DNA from: Micropterus salmoides
Lineage: Eukaryota > Chordata > Actinopteri > Centrarchiformes > Centrarchidae
NCBI RefSeq assembly: GCF_014851395.1
Contig: NW_024041150.1
Location: 46,995,916-47,059,915, forward strand
Direction of reading: 5' to 3'
DNA: 64,000 nucleotides
Part shown: in pieces, positions 23,841-36,500 of the stretch
Position numbering within the stretch: position 1 is the stretch's first letter
Layout of the letters: each line of letters opens with the position of its first letter
Notes under the pieces: generated by a model
Database searches by the model: none
The model's input: the letters and a program-made list of their open reading frames with translations, nothing else
Told to the model about the DNA's origin: nothing
Program-made: the position numbers and the translations under genes

Positions 23841-26800
23841 AGGAGGGGCGACGGACAGCAGCAGTGTGAGGGAAGAAGATGGAGATTGTATTTTGCATTT
23901 TTTGGTTGTATTTCTGACTGTAGTGGTTTAAAACTGCACTATTACTGACGATGACGATGATGCGAGCCACACATATATAAAAACATAGACTTTTATTATA
24001 AAAAGCCACCAAAATATTGTGAATTCGTGTAAATCTATCAACATATTTGAAAAAATATTTGATAATCTGGGACACTTGATTACCCTTAAAAAAATGTTGT
24101 GTATACCTTTATGAAAATGTATGTAAAGAAATTAAAAAGATAAGGACAGAAAACTGAATGAGATATATTTCACAGGAGTTTCATTAATTCTTATAAATAT
24201 ATGGACACATTTATTCATAAAGAGCTAAATAAAGATAATTAGTTTGTTTGAATTATTTCTAAACATTCTATTAAAATTTAGTAAAATATTCAAAATTCAA
24301 CAAGAAATTAAGCAACAGTTAGATTAACGCATTATTCATGCTGTCATTCATCAGGTTATTATTTGAGACCGGTGTTTCTATATTGATTAAAACTCCAGTT
24401 TCAGCTGGTGGGTCTTTAAAGTGGATGTGGAGGAGCTACATCTTATATGGTAACGACTGTCTGGGTGACATGAGCGTTGACTTATTAATGTGCTGTAGTT
24501 CACATTAGCTGTGAATTAATATGATATATTAGATAAGACTTTATTGTCTCCAAAGGGAAATCCTAAAAGCTCTGTAAATCACTAATGTTCAACATTTTCC
24601 TCAAATCATTTCCCAACAAATGTAGATCACAAACCACAACAACAACCAGGACAGGACTCCCCGCCGTCCTCGTCCAGACACCTTGTTCAGGGCTGCTGGT
24701 ACCAAGACTTGGTCAAAATTGGCCTTCTTGCGTATCAAGTTATAGCCTCCCACATTAACACCAATCGACCATCAGTAAGTATCAGAGGTCCCCAAATTGT
24801 AATGAGATCTGCACATTATAAACCTTATATGCAACTCCCTAAATACACATTTACCCTGTGTGAAGAATTTAAAGTTAAGAGGATGCCGTCCCACATTCTT
24901 AATCATATTTGATAAAGTTGGACACCTAAAAACATGTTAAAATAAAATGAATGCACTTTAATGCACATTTTCTTGCTTGACTAGATCACAAACATAATTT
25001 GATAGCAATTAGGAACATTGTCTTATTTAAGACATATTTATATGCTTAATCTAGTGTCATTGACCTGGTCTGTGTTCAAAATGTCACAAATGTTTTCCTT
25101 TTCTAACCATTTTATCTTGGACTCAATGGAAAATGTCACGAGGGCAAGGAAAGATGAGAAGGTGAATTCATGAACAGACACTCGTGGAACTCGTTGAAAT
25201 ATTTTCAACGTAAGATATATTTTGTTTTTAGTTTGTTTATTCTCTTTTTTATTTAATTATATTGTTTATATATATATGTGTGTGTGTGTATACACATATA
25301 TACATATATGAGGGGTGGTGATGGAACAGTGGATAAGACACATGCCTTTGGTGTGAGAGACCAGCGTTCGAATCCACTGTGAGACGGCGTTCGACCTATG
25401 ACATGTATAGCAATTGTCACTTTGGATAAAAGTGTCAGCTAAATGAATAAATGTAAAGATATATATATATATATATATATAGAGATAGATAGATAGATAG
25501 TAGTGTTTGTATGAGCAACATTTTTTTAAACTCATTGAATCCAACTGCACTCTCTAGGTTTCAAAACAAAACTTTACCTATAACACATGGAAGATACGGG
25601 CAGCTCAAAACAATTCAATGCATTACAACGAGTAAGGTTTCCTGTTCAACACAGAATCACACCTCTTCAGAGAGGATGTTTTTTTAAGTTTAGGGTCCAT
25701 TTAACCATCAATTACTCTGAAGGAAGTAACAACAAAATATATGGTTGTTAAAAAAGGAAAGAATAAAAATAGGATTGAAAAGTTTAAATTAATAATATGG
25801 GTGAAAAAGGCAATATACAAGTAGAGAAGGTTGAGCCTTTTACTGTAAATAATAATTAAATAAAAAGAAGTAATTGAGAGTAAATGATATTCAGACAGGA
25901 GTTTATAGAGTTTCCTGCTATGTCCTTTATCATAAATCTGTCAGCAGAGAGTTTTGGTGCTTTGATTCAGAGAACACAACATGTGTTAAGATGTTTTAAT
26001 ACGGTTGTTTTTCGTGCTTCCTGACCTGGATGGATTCGACAGAGAAGAAATCTGTATTCATGGTTTCAGAGCTCGTCATACTCATAGATTTCCAGACGTT
26101 TCAGATGGTGTCACAAACACAAACCAGGCACTCTGTTGTTTCTGTTGGTCTGCCGTGGTGAAACTACAACTCTGCATCGCTTTAAATGTTGCTGCCGCAA
26201 GGAATTGTGGGACGGCGTTATCTCCTTTCCTTAGCTTTTAGAAAGTTCAACCAGTTCCTGTCACGGCCGACATCCATCCTCACACCACAGCAAAGTCCTG
26301 TCGGCTAGATTCAGTTTTCACTTAGGTGCCCCACATTACCTGGACTTTGGTCTGTGTCTCTTCAGTTTGAGCCTCTGCTGTCAGTGTGAATCCCTCAAAG
26401 CTGAAGGTGGTTTATCGACACCAGTCTGAAGGTGTTTCCTGAACCCTTAAAGACCATCAGGAGGAGAAACGCTGCCTCTGCTGCATGTTAACGAGAGTTT
26501 TAACCTTCACTCGTGCAGTCTGTGGTTTTAACCTCCCACGTTTGGTGAAACAAAGATGGCTGAACTTCAATTTACGACACAAGACAAATCTGAACATGTC
26601 ACTGTGTACGGAAATAAAAAATAATGCAATCTAACGTTTATGTAACTAATAAAAAAACTTTATTTAGATTTAACTTGACTGAAATTGTTTGAATAACTGA
26701 GCTAGAAGACGCATCACTTCTGTCGTCATTTAGATTAAGAAACGGGTTAAAACTCTTATTGTGAGGATCTTATAGTGCCTTCACAGCAGCACGACACCCA

Positions 26801-27399
26801 GTGATCACTCTGGGGACAGAGCAGAGAAAGCTGAGCCATTTAAATAATAATTTAAATAATAGTTGGATCATTTAATCCAATGTGTTTAATAAACATAGGC
26901 AATAACTTCCCAATAAAATATCACAGTTTTATCAAAAAACAACAACAAAAAAAACAAAACAAACGTGTGTGAATTGCAGGGGTTTCTTTAAAAACAGACG
27001 TTTTACATTAAATAGTTTATGTATTTATTAATTTGAAAGCAAATAAATAAATCCTGTTTAGTAAAGGGACCTTTCAGAAAAGATTAATTTGCACCTTAAT
27101 GTTGAAATGAAAATTAAGTTTAACAGTAATATAATTTGTCTATGACAGGGTGGACTTTTCTTATGGTTTATAGTCTAAATATTGGCCCATAATTATGTAA
27201 AAGACTTCAGCTAAAAATTATTTTTATTATTTATTTATAAGATATGAAGCGAATTAAAACAAAGATGTGTGAGTATTATCACTCCACGGTGATATTATTG
27301 ACCCACATGTTCTCTTACTTTATTAATACTTCTTTCATATAAATAAAAAAAGCAAAAGCTCGTCCTGTAAGCCGCTTTGAGCCTCTCCGGACACCGTAG
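23841..27399. other. Gene-poor spacer between hmgb3 and ctc1
   Basis: AT-rich with no credible gene. It contains a SINE copy (25312-25458) flanked by TA/TG microsatellites (about 25266-25310 and 25459-25500). A short word AGACTTTATTGTCTCCAAAG near 24535 may be a LINE tail. Other open frames show no domains. Confidence 0.5.
25312..25458 (+). mobile_element. tRNA-derived SINE, copy 2
   Basis: A box-A-like GGAACAGTGGATAAG and box-B-like GCGTTCGAATCC are followed by ACATGTATAGCAATTGT and TTTGGATAAAAGTGTCAGCT. This is the same architecture as the 3430 copy, with an internal deletion of the GAGCAAGACACTTAA body. It sits between TA-rich microsatellites. Confidence 0.75.
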
Positions 27400-27539
27400 C
27401 TCGGCAGGGGAAGTGGCGTTTGAAGGCGGGAGCGGTTTGTTGACAACATGGAGGTCTGAAGGAGGAAACGCTTCATCTTTAACAGTAATATAAAGTCTAA
27501 CAGCAGCCGTCGGTGGCCCGGCTCTGGACTGTGGAGGAC
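27400..27539 (+). promoter_or_regulatory. ctc1: ctc1 promoter/5' UTR with E2F-CHR-like motif
   Basis: Upstream of the ctc1 ATG lies TTTGAAGGCGGGAG (27419-27432). It combines a CHR-like TTTGAA with an E2F-like GGCGGGA, a pairing seen in cell-cycle promoters bound by DREAM. No TATA box is seen. A minimal upstream frame (ATG GAG GTC TGA, 27448-27459) precedes the main start. The function is inferred. Confidence 0.4.
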
Positions 27540-27590
27540 ATGGACCCCCTGCAGCTGCTCCTGGACCAGTTCCGACCCAGCGGGGAAGCC
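27540..27590 (+). CDS. ctc1: ctc1 exon 1 (N-terminus)
   Basis: Starts MDPLQLLLDQFRPSGEA. Frame agreement with exon 2 needs a phase-0 donor: GCC|GTCAGT (exon end 27590) or AAA|GTCTCC (end 27599). The better-looking CA|GTAAAG (end 27594) would break the frame. Exon 2 also uses a GTCAGT donor. Confidence 0.6.
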
Positions 27591-30500
27591 GTCAGTAAAG
27601 TCTCCTCACTCTGTAGCTCCGACAGCCGAGCTCCTGTTTAAAATCTGCAGATTTAACGATGTTTAGCTTGTGAGCGGCAATAAACACCTGACAGAGGGAG
27701 AACAAAGACGGTTCTACAGTTTCTAATGTTTCCTGCTAAGACCGGCTCACATGTGATCCACCGGGCACTAAGCGCCGCGCAGTTATAACGATATCAAACC
27801 AAACTAATGAAAGAAATTGATAAAATGAGATGTTCTGACAGCTCGTCGTTTAATACGTGTATTTACGGTTGATTTTCTGTCTGCGTCCTTTGTTAAATAA
27901 CAACCTGGTGAATTCGGCACAGTTTTTATAACTAAGCAGCTCGTTAGGGCTCTAAAAAGTGGATATTATTGCGGTAAGAGGAGACAGCGCAGTGAGGCGC
28001 TGCTGTCAGATAATCCCCATGTTTCTGAATGGATGTTTGGTGTCTGTCCTTCAGGAGTCCACCTGGTTGAAGGAGGTTTTCAGTTTCATCACACAACACG
28101 TCGACCCTGTGCTCTCTGGCCCCGCCCCTCCTGCTGCTGACGACTCACTGACAGGTCAGTCAGCCAATCAGCTGCCAGAGTGCGGAACACCTGCTGACAG
28201 GTGACCTGTAGTGACATTATACATGCTGTGTTTCAGGTGGAGGCCTGAGCGTGTGCGCGGTGAGGAAGATACAGGAGAACATGTGTGTCGCGCACAGCTT
28301 ACCGGTCAGCTACAGGTACAGGCCCTGAACGCACCGTGTGGACTTCATGTACTGTATTTTGTCGTCGTGACCTCTGACCTCTCCTGACCCCGTCTCCAGG
28401 CCGGTGTCTGTCTCCGAGCTGCTCTCCCGACAGCACCTGGCCTGCGTCAGCAACCTGTCCTGGACCACCAATCAGCAGCGAGCGTGGGTGAGGGAGGCGG
28501 AGCTTTCTCTGCCGGGTCACCGAGCTCTGCCGCGGGTCAACCTGCTGCTGATTGGCTGTCTGAGAGAGGGGCGGGACGGCGAGTGGAGGCTGACGGACGC
28601 CAGCGGCAGCGTCAGGTGTGAGGTGTGTCCGTGACGCGTTCAGGGTCCTGACAGGAAGTCCGGTGGTCTCACCTGTCTCTCTGGTGTCTCACCTGTCTGT
28701 CTCTGTCTCTGTGGTCCCACCTGTCTCTCGGTCTCACCGGTCTCACCTGTCTGTCTCTGTCTCTCACCTGTCTGTCTCTGTCTGTCACCTGTCTCTCTCT
28801 GTCTCTGTGGTCTCACCTGTCTCACCTCTCTTTCTGGGGTCTCACCTGTCCCTCTCATCTGTCTCTGTCTCTGGGGTCTCACCTGTCCCTCTCATCTGTC
28901 TCTGTGGTCCCACCTGTCTCTCGGTCTCACCGGTCTCACCTGTCTGTCTCTGTCTCTCACCTGTCTGTCTCTGTCTCTCACCTGTCTCTCTCTGTCTGTC
29001 ACCTGTCTCTCTCTGTCTCTGTGGTCTCACCTGTCTCACCTCTCTTTCTGGGGTCTCACCTGTCCCTCTCATCTGTCTCTGTCTCTGGGGTCTCACCTGT
29101 CTCTCTGTCTCACCTGTCCCTCTCATCTGTCTCTGTCTCTGGGGTCTCACCTGTCTCTCTGTCTGTCACCTGTCTCTCTCTGTCTCTGTGGTCTCACCTG
29201 TCTCACCTCTCTTTCTGGGGTCTCACCTGTCCCTCTCATCTGTCTCTGTCTCTGGGGTCTCACCTGTCTCTCTGTCTCACCTGTCCCTCTCATCTGTCTC
29301 TGTCTCTGGGGTCTCACCTGTCTCTCTGTCTCACCTGTCTCTCTCTCTGTCTCTCTCTCTCTCTGTCTCTGTGGTCTCATCTGTCTCTGTCTCTGGGGTC
29401 TCACCTGTCTCTCTGTCTCAACTGTCTCTCTCTCTGTCTCTGTCTCTGTGGTCTCACCTGTCTCTCTCTAAGTCTCTGTCTCACCTGTCTGTCTCTCTGT
29501 CTCTGTCTCTGTGGTCTCATCTGTCTCTGTCTCTGTGGTCTCACCTGTCTCTCTGTCTCACCTGTCTCTCTCTCTGTCGCTGTGGTCTCATCTGTCTCTG
29601 TCTCTGTGGTCTCATCTCTCTCTGTCTCTGTGGTCTCACCTGTCTCTGTCTCACCTGTCTCTCTCTCTCTGTCTCTGTGGTCTCATCTGTCTCTGTCTCT
29701 GTGGTCTCACCTGTCTCTCTGTCTCTGTGGTCTCATCTGTCTCTGTCTCTGTGGTCTCACCTGTCTCTCTGTCTCACCTGTCTCTCTCTCTGTCTCTGTG
29801 GTCTCACCTGTCTCCCTGTCTGTCTCTGTCTCTGTGGTCTCACCTGTCTCTGTGGTCTCATCTGTCTCTGTCTCTGTGGTCTCACCTGTCTCTCTGTCTC
29901 ACCTGTCTCTCTCTCTGTCTCTGTGGTCTCACCTGTCTCCCTGTCTCTCTGTCTGTCTCTGCAGTGCCTGTCTCCGTCTCCTCTGTGGCTGAATCGTCCC
30001 GTCTTCCTCCCTCACTGGAACTACATCCCCCACAATGCCCCGGGGCAGGACCAGGATGAGGCCGGAGGCCACGTGGAGCTGATTGGTTCTCCTGTTGTGC
30101 TGCGTCCCGGTCCTGAGCAGGGATTGGCCGCTGGTCCCGGCGGAGGGGCGGAGCTTGGCGGAGCAGTCGGCGTCAGAGAGGCAGCTGGTTTACTCCTCGG
30201 CAGGTGGGTCACCTGACCTCTGACCTCTGAGGTGGTCTCACCTGCTGCAGACTTCTTCTCCTCACGAGGTTAAATTAGAAATGAAATGAATAAAACCGTG
30301 ATTCTAACTTTTAGATTCTAAATGTTTCCGTCTGATTTCCAGCAGCACAAAACTCTTCGTGGGTAGTTCAGGTAACTCAGGTACGCCTCAAGAATATTCA
30401 GCGAGTTAAAACAACTAAAATGATAAATCACAGACTGAAGCAGGCAGTCAGCGACACTGGGCCTCACGCTTCAGGAGATCTTTATCTGGTCTGATTCAGG

Positions 30501-33500
30501 ACCTGATCTCTCTCTGTGATGAATCCTGCGTCTTAGTTATAGCGTCCTTATTTATTAACGCCGCGTTGAGCCCAGGACGGGCCAGAGAGAGAAACACAGA
30601 ACCGACCAATCACAGCCCGGAGGGGGCGGGGCGTTAGAAAGGTTTGTTGCCCTCCAGCAAACTTTTCAAACTGCAGGGATGATGACTGACGAGTAGAGAC
30701 TGAGCACCGCGTGGATCCTTTCTCTCACAGAAGGGTTTAATAAAGCAAACTGCTAAAAGATATTTATTTATTATTTATGTTCATGTTGTTGAGGAAAAGT
30801 GGCTGAATCATGGTCGTTACTTACGCTACACGTCGCGGTGGATATTTGATGCGCAGACCAGGTGACGTCTTTAATAAGCCGACGTGCGGCTCACCTGCTG
30901 CCGTCTCTTTGGTAGAAATAAAGCTTCAGTCTGGTCCCTCTGCCAGAGTTCAGCCGTCTCTTTGGTGGAAATAAAGCTTCAGTCTGGTCCCTCTGCCAGA
31001 GTTCAGCCGTCTCTTTGGTGGAAATAAAGCTTCAGTCTGGTCCCTCTGCCAGAGTTCAGCCGTCTCTTTGGTGGAAATAAAGCTTCAGTCTGGTCCCTCT
31101 GCCAGAGTTCAGCCGTCTCTTTGGTAGAAATAAAGCTTCACAGTCTGGTCCCTCTGCCAGAGTTCAGCCGTCTCTTTGGTGGAAATAAAGCTTCAGTCTG
31201 GTCCCTCTGTCAGAGTTCAGCCGTCTCTTTGGTAGAAATAAAGCTTCAGTCTGGTCCCTCTGCCAGAGTTCAGCCGTCTCTTTGGTGGAAATAAAGCTTC
31301 AGTCTGATCCCTCTGCCAGAGTTCAGCCGTCTCTTTGGTAGAAATAAAGCTTCAGTCTGGTCCCTCTGCCAGAGTTCAGCCGTCTCTTTGGTAGAAATAA
31401 AGCTTCAGTCTGGTCCCTCTGCCAGAGTTCAGCCGTCTCTTTGGTAGAAATAAAGCTTCAGTCTGGTCCCTCTGCCAGAGTTCAGCCGTCTCTTTGGTGG
31501 AAATAAAGCTTCAGTCTGGTCCCTCTGCCAGAGTTCAGCCGTCTCTTTGGTGGAAATAAAGCTTCACAGTCTGGTCCCTCTGTCAGAGTTCAGCCGTCTC
31601 TTTGGTAGAAATAAAGCTTCAGTCTGGTCCCTCTGCCAGAGTTCAGCCGTCTCTTTGGTGGAAATAAAGCTTCACAGTCTGGTCCCTCTGTCAGAGTTCA
31701 GCCGTCTCTTTGGTAGAAATAAAGCTTCACAGTCTGGTCCCTCTGCCAGAGTTCAGCCGTCTCTTTGGTAGAAATAAAGCTTCACAGTCTGGTCCCTCTG
31801 TCAGAGTTCAGCCGTCTCTTTGGTAGAAATAAAGCTTCACAGTCTGGTCCCTCTGCCAGAGTTCAGCCGTCTCTTTGGTGGAAATAAAGCTTCAGTCTGG
31901 TCCCTCTGTCAGAGTTCAGCCGTCTCTTTGGTGGAAATAAAGCTTCACAGTCTGGTCCCTCTGCCAGAGTTCAGCCGTCTCTTTGGTAGAAATAAAGCTT
32001 CACAGTCTGGTCCCTCTGTCAGAGTTCAGCCGTCTCTTTGGTGGAAATAAAGCTTCACAGTCTGGTCCCTCTGTCAGAGTTCAGCCGTCTCTTTGGTGGA
32101 AATAAAGCTTCACAGTCTGGTCCCTCTGCCAGAGTTCAGCCGTCTCTTTGGTAGAAATAAAGCTTCACAGTCTGGTCCCTCTGTCAGAGTTCAGCCGTCT
32201 CTTTGGTGGAAATAAAGCTTCAGTCTGGTCCCTCTGCCAGAGTTCAGCCGTCTCTTTGGTGGAAATAAAGCTTCACAGTCTGGTCCCTCTGCCAGAGTTC
32301 AGCTGTCTCTTTGGTGGAAATAAAGCTTCACAGTCTGGTCCCTCTGCCAGAGTTCAGCCGTCTCTTTGGTAGAAATAAAGCTTCACAGTCTGGTCCCTCT
32401 GTCAGAGTTCAGCCGTCTCTTTGGTGGAAATAAAGCTTCACAGTCTGGTCCCTCTGCCAGAGTTCAGCCGTCTCTTTGGTAGAAATAAAGCTTCACAGTC
32501 TGGTCCCTCTGTCAGAGTTCAGCCGTCTCTTTGGTGGAAATAAAGCTTCACAGTCTGGTCCCTCTGCCAGAGTTCAGCCGTCTCTTTGGTGGAAATAAAG
32601 CTTCACAGTCTGGTCCCTCTGTCAGAGTTCAGCCGTCTCTTTGGTAGAAATAAAGCTTCACAGTCTGGTCCCTCTGCCAGAGTTCAGCCGTCTCTTTGGT
32701 AGAAATAAAGCTTCACAGTCTGGTCCCTCTGCCAGAGTTCAGCCGTCTCTTTGGTAGAAATAAAGCTTCACAGTCTGGTCCCTCTGTCAGAGTTCAGCCG
32801 TCTCTTTGGTGGAAATAAAGCTTCACAGTCTGGTCCCTCTGTCAGAGTTCAGCCGTCTCTTTGGTGGAAATAAAGCTTCACAGTCTGGTCCCTCTGCCAG
32901 AGTTCAGCCGTCTCTTTGGTGGAAATAAAGCTTCACAGTCTGGTCCCTCTGCCAGAGTTCAGCCGTCTCTTTGGTGGAAATAAAGCTTCACAGTCTGGTC
33001 CCTCTGCCAGAGTTCAGCCGTCTCTTTGGTGGAAATAAAGCTTCAGTCTGGTCCCTCTGCCAGAGTTCAGCCGTCTCTTTGGTGGAAATAAAGCTTCAGT
33101 CTGGTCCCTCTGCCAGAGTTCAGCCGTCTCTTTGGTGGAAATAAAGCTTCACAGTCTGGTCCCTCTGCCAGAGTTCAGCCGTCTCTTTGGTAGAAATAAA
33201 GCTTCAGTCTGGTCCCTCTGTCAGAGTTCAGCCGTCTCTTTGGTGGAAATAAAGCTTCAGTCTGGTCCCTCTGCCAGAGTTCAGCCGTCTCTTTGGTGGA
33301 AATAAAGCTTCAGTCTGGTCCCTCTGCCAGAGTTCAGCCGTCTCTTTGGTGGAAATAAAGCTTCAGTCTGGTCCCTCTGCCAGAGTTCAGCCGTCTCTTT
33401 GGTAGAAATAAAGCTTCAGTCTGGTCCCTCTGCCAGAGTTCAGCCGTCTCTTTGGTGGAAATAAAGCTTCAGTCTGGTCCCTCTGCCAGAGTTCAGCCGG

Positions 33501-36500
33501 TAAACAGCAGCCTCTGAACAGCAGGACTCTGAGCTCCTCTAACTCTGTTTTCGTCTTGTGCAACAGAAACACGATTAATTATCCGGGACGCTTTAAAGCG
33601 TGGTTAACAGTGAAATACTATTATCGGTGGAAACTGAAGTGGAGGGGGTCCTGGGGTCTAGATCCGAGCTGGATCAAGAAGTTCCCTGTTATCAGTGTAA
33701 ACTCTGCCCCGCGCTCCTCTGTAGGAGACGTTCTCTGAATGTGTAGGACGTCTCTGCAGAGGTCTGCATGTCTCAGGGTCTCAGTGTTGTAGCTCTGAGT
33801 GGACCCAGACTTCCCTTCCACAGAGCGGCTCAGTACCACTGTCAGATGTTTCCCAGCAGAGTTTAACTGGGATACTTACAGAGCTTCTGTGTAACCGCAC
33901 AGGGAGCTCTACAAGCTTTTCTTTCACTGCTTTCACTGCTTCTCTGTCTCTAACCTGTCTTTTCTCTAACCTGTCTCTGTCTCTAACCTGTCTGTCTCTC
34001 TAACCTGTCCTCTGTCTCTAACCTGTCCTCTGTCTCTAAACTGTCCTCTGTCTCTAACCTGTCTCTAAACTGTCCTCTGTCTCTAACCTGTCTCTAATCT
34101 GTCTGTCTCTAACCTGTCTCTGTGTATAACCTGTCTGTCTCTCTAACCTGTCTGTTTGTCTCTGTCTCTAACCTGTCTCTGTCTCTAAACTGTCCTCTGT
34201 CTCTAACCTGTCTGTCTGTCTCTGTCTCTAACCTGTCTCTGTCTCTAAACTGTCCTCTGTCTCTAAACTGTCCTCTGTCTCTAACCTGTCTCTAATCTGT
34301 CTGTCTCTAACCTGTCTCTGTGTATAACCTGTCTGTCTCTCTAACCTGTCTGTCTGTCTCAGTCTCTAACCTGTCTCTGTCTCTAAACTGTCCTCTGTCT
34401 CTAACCTGTCTCTGTCTCTAAACTGTCCTCTGTCTCTAACCTGTCTCTGTCTCTAACCTGTCTCTGTCTCTAACCTGTCTGTCTGTCTCTATCTCTAACC
34501 TGTCTCTGTCCCTAACCTGTCTGTCTCTAACCTGTCTCTGTCTCTAATCTGTCTGTCTGTCTCTTTCTTTCAGGACTCGTGGACAGCGTGTAGCGGTCTG
34601 GGGACAGGTGGGTTCAGTCTGCCCTGTGCTGGTCGTGTCAGGAACAACGTTCTTCTGCTTCTCGCTGACTGACGGCTCCCACAGTCTACCTGTCCTCGTC
34701 AAGGTAGGACGCGCTGTCAGCGTGTGATGTCACTTCCTGTGACAGATCAAACAATTAAAGAGACCAAAAGGATCACGGTCATCATCACGGTGCTGTTAAA
34801 ATGCACACACTCACGGTTTTACAGGGAGAACCTTAAATAAAATGAGCAGCATCAGCATTAAAATACTAACGTATGAAAAGCTGATCAAACGTTTATTATA
34901 AAGTGAGTCTGCAGCGTTTCTCCCGCTGAAACACTTTGACGAGCTGAACGTGTTTCTTGTCATCACCATCAAAAACTTTCATGTCATAGGCTGTATAGGA
35001 GTCGAGGCTGTCTCTCCCTGTCTCGCTCTCTCTCCCTGTCTCTCTCTGTCTCTCCCTGTCTCTCCCTATCTCGCTCTCTGTCTGTCTGTCACTCTCTGTC
35101 TGTCCGTCTCTCTCTGTCTCAATCTGTCACTCTCTGTCTGTCCCTGTCTCTCTCTGTCTCACTCTGTCACTCACTGTCTGTCCCTGTCTCTCTCTGTCTC
35201 AATCTGTCTGTCTCTCTGTCTGTCCCTGTCTCTCTCTGTCTCAATCTGTCTCTCTGTGCCTCTCTATCTCTCTGTCTGTCCCTGTCTCTCTCTGTCTGTC
35301 CCTGTCTCTCTCTGTCTGTCCCTCTCTGTCTGTCCCTGTCTCTCTCTGTCTGTCCCTGTCGCTCTCTGTCTGTCTCTGTCTCTCTGTCTGTCCCTATTGC
35401 TCTCTGTCTGTCCCTGTCTCTCTCTGTCTCAATCTGTCTCTCTCTGTCTGTCCCTGTCTCTCTCTGTCTGTCCCTGTCTCTCTCTCTCTCTCTGTCTCTC
35501 CCTGTCTCTGTCTCTCTGTCTGTCTGTCTCTGTCTCTCCCTGTCTGTCCCTATTGCTCTCTGTCCCTGTCTCTCTGTCTCTCTCTGTCACTCACTCTCTG
35601 TCTGTCCCTGTCTCGCTCGCTGTCTGTCTCTGTCTCTTTGTGTCTGTCCCTGTCGCTCTCTGTCTGTCTCTGTCTCTCTCTGTCTCACTCTGTCGCTCTG
35701 TCTGTCCCTGTCTCTCTCTGTCTCTCCCTCTCTCACTCTGTCTCTCTCTGTCTGTCTCTGTCTCTCTCTGTCTGTCCCTGTCTCTGTCTCTCTCTGTCTG
35801 TCCCTGTCTCTGTCTCTCTCACTCTGTCTCTCTCACTCTGTCTGTCTCTCTCTGTCTGTCCCTGTCTCTGTCTGTCTCTCTCTGTCTCACTCTGTCTCTG
35901 TCTCTCTCACTCTGTCCCTGTCTTTGTCTGTCTCTCTCACTGTCTCTCTCTGTCTGTCCCTGTCTCTGTCTCTCTCACTCTGTCCCTGTCTCTCTCTGTC
36001 TCTCTCTCTCTGTCTCTCTCTGTCTGTCCCTGTCTCTCTCTGTCTCACTCTGTCTCTCTCACTCTGTCCCTGTCTCTCTCTGTCTCTCTCTCTCTCTGTC
36101 TCTCTCTGTCTCACTCTGTCTCTCTCTGTCTGTCCCTGTCTCACTCTGTCTCTCTCTGTCTGTCCCTGTCTCTCTCACTCTGTCTCTGTCTCTCTCTGTC
36201 TCACTCTGTACCTTTCCCTGTCTCTGTCTCTGTCACCCTGTCTCTCTCACTCTGTCCCTGTCTCTGTCTCTCTCACTCTGTCTCTCTCTGTCTCTGTCTG
36301 TCTCTGTCTCACTCTGTCTCACTCTGTCTCTCTCACTCTGTCTCTGTCTCTGTCTGTCTCTCTCACTCTGTCCCTGTCTCTCTCTGTCTCTCTCACTCTG
36401 TCTCACACTGTCCCTGTCTCTGTCCCTGTCTCTGTCTCTGCAGGACAGCAGCAGGCTGTGGTGGACTCGGCGTGTGTGTGTTGGTCAGAGTGTGTGCGTG

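Noticed and set aside
23380..23948. Plus-strand open frames across the CpG-rich region
   Set aside because: Open by GC content only. The region fits the hmgb3 promoter and untranslated exon on the minus strand.
28618..30216. 532-codon plus-strand frame rich in Ser/Leu/Val
   Set aside because: It covers the CT array of intron 4. Only its end overlaps real exon 5.
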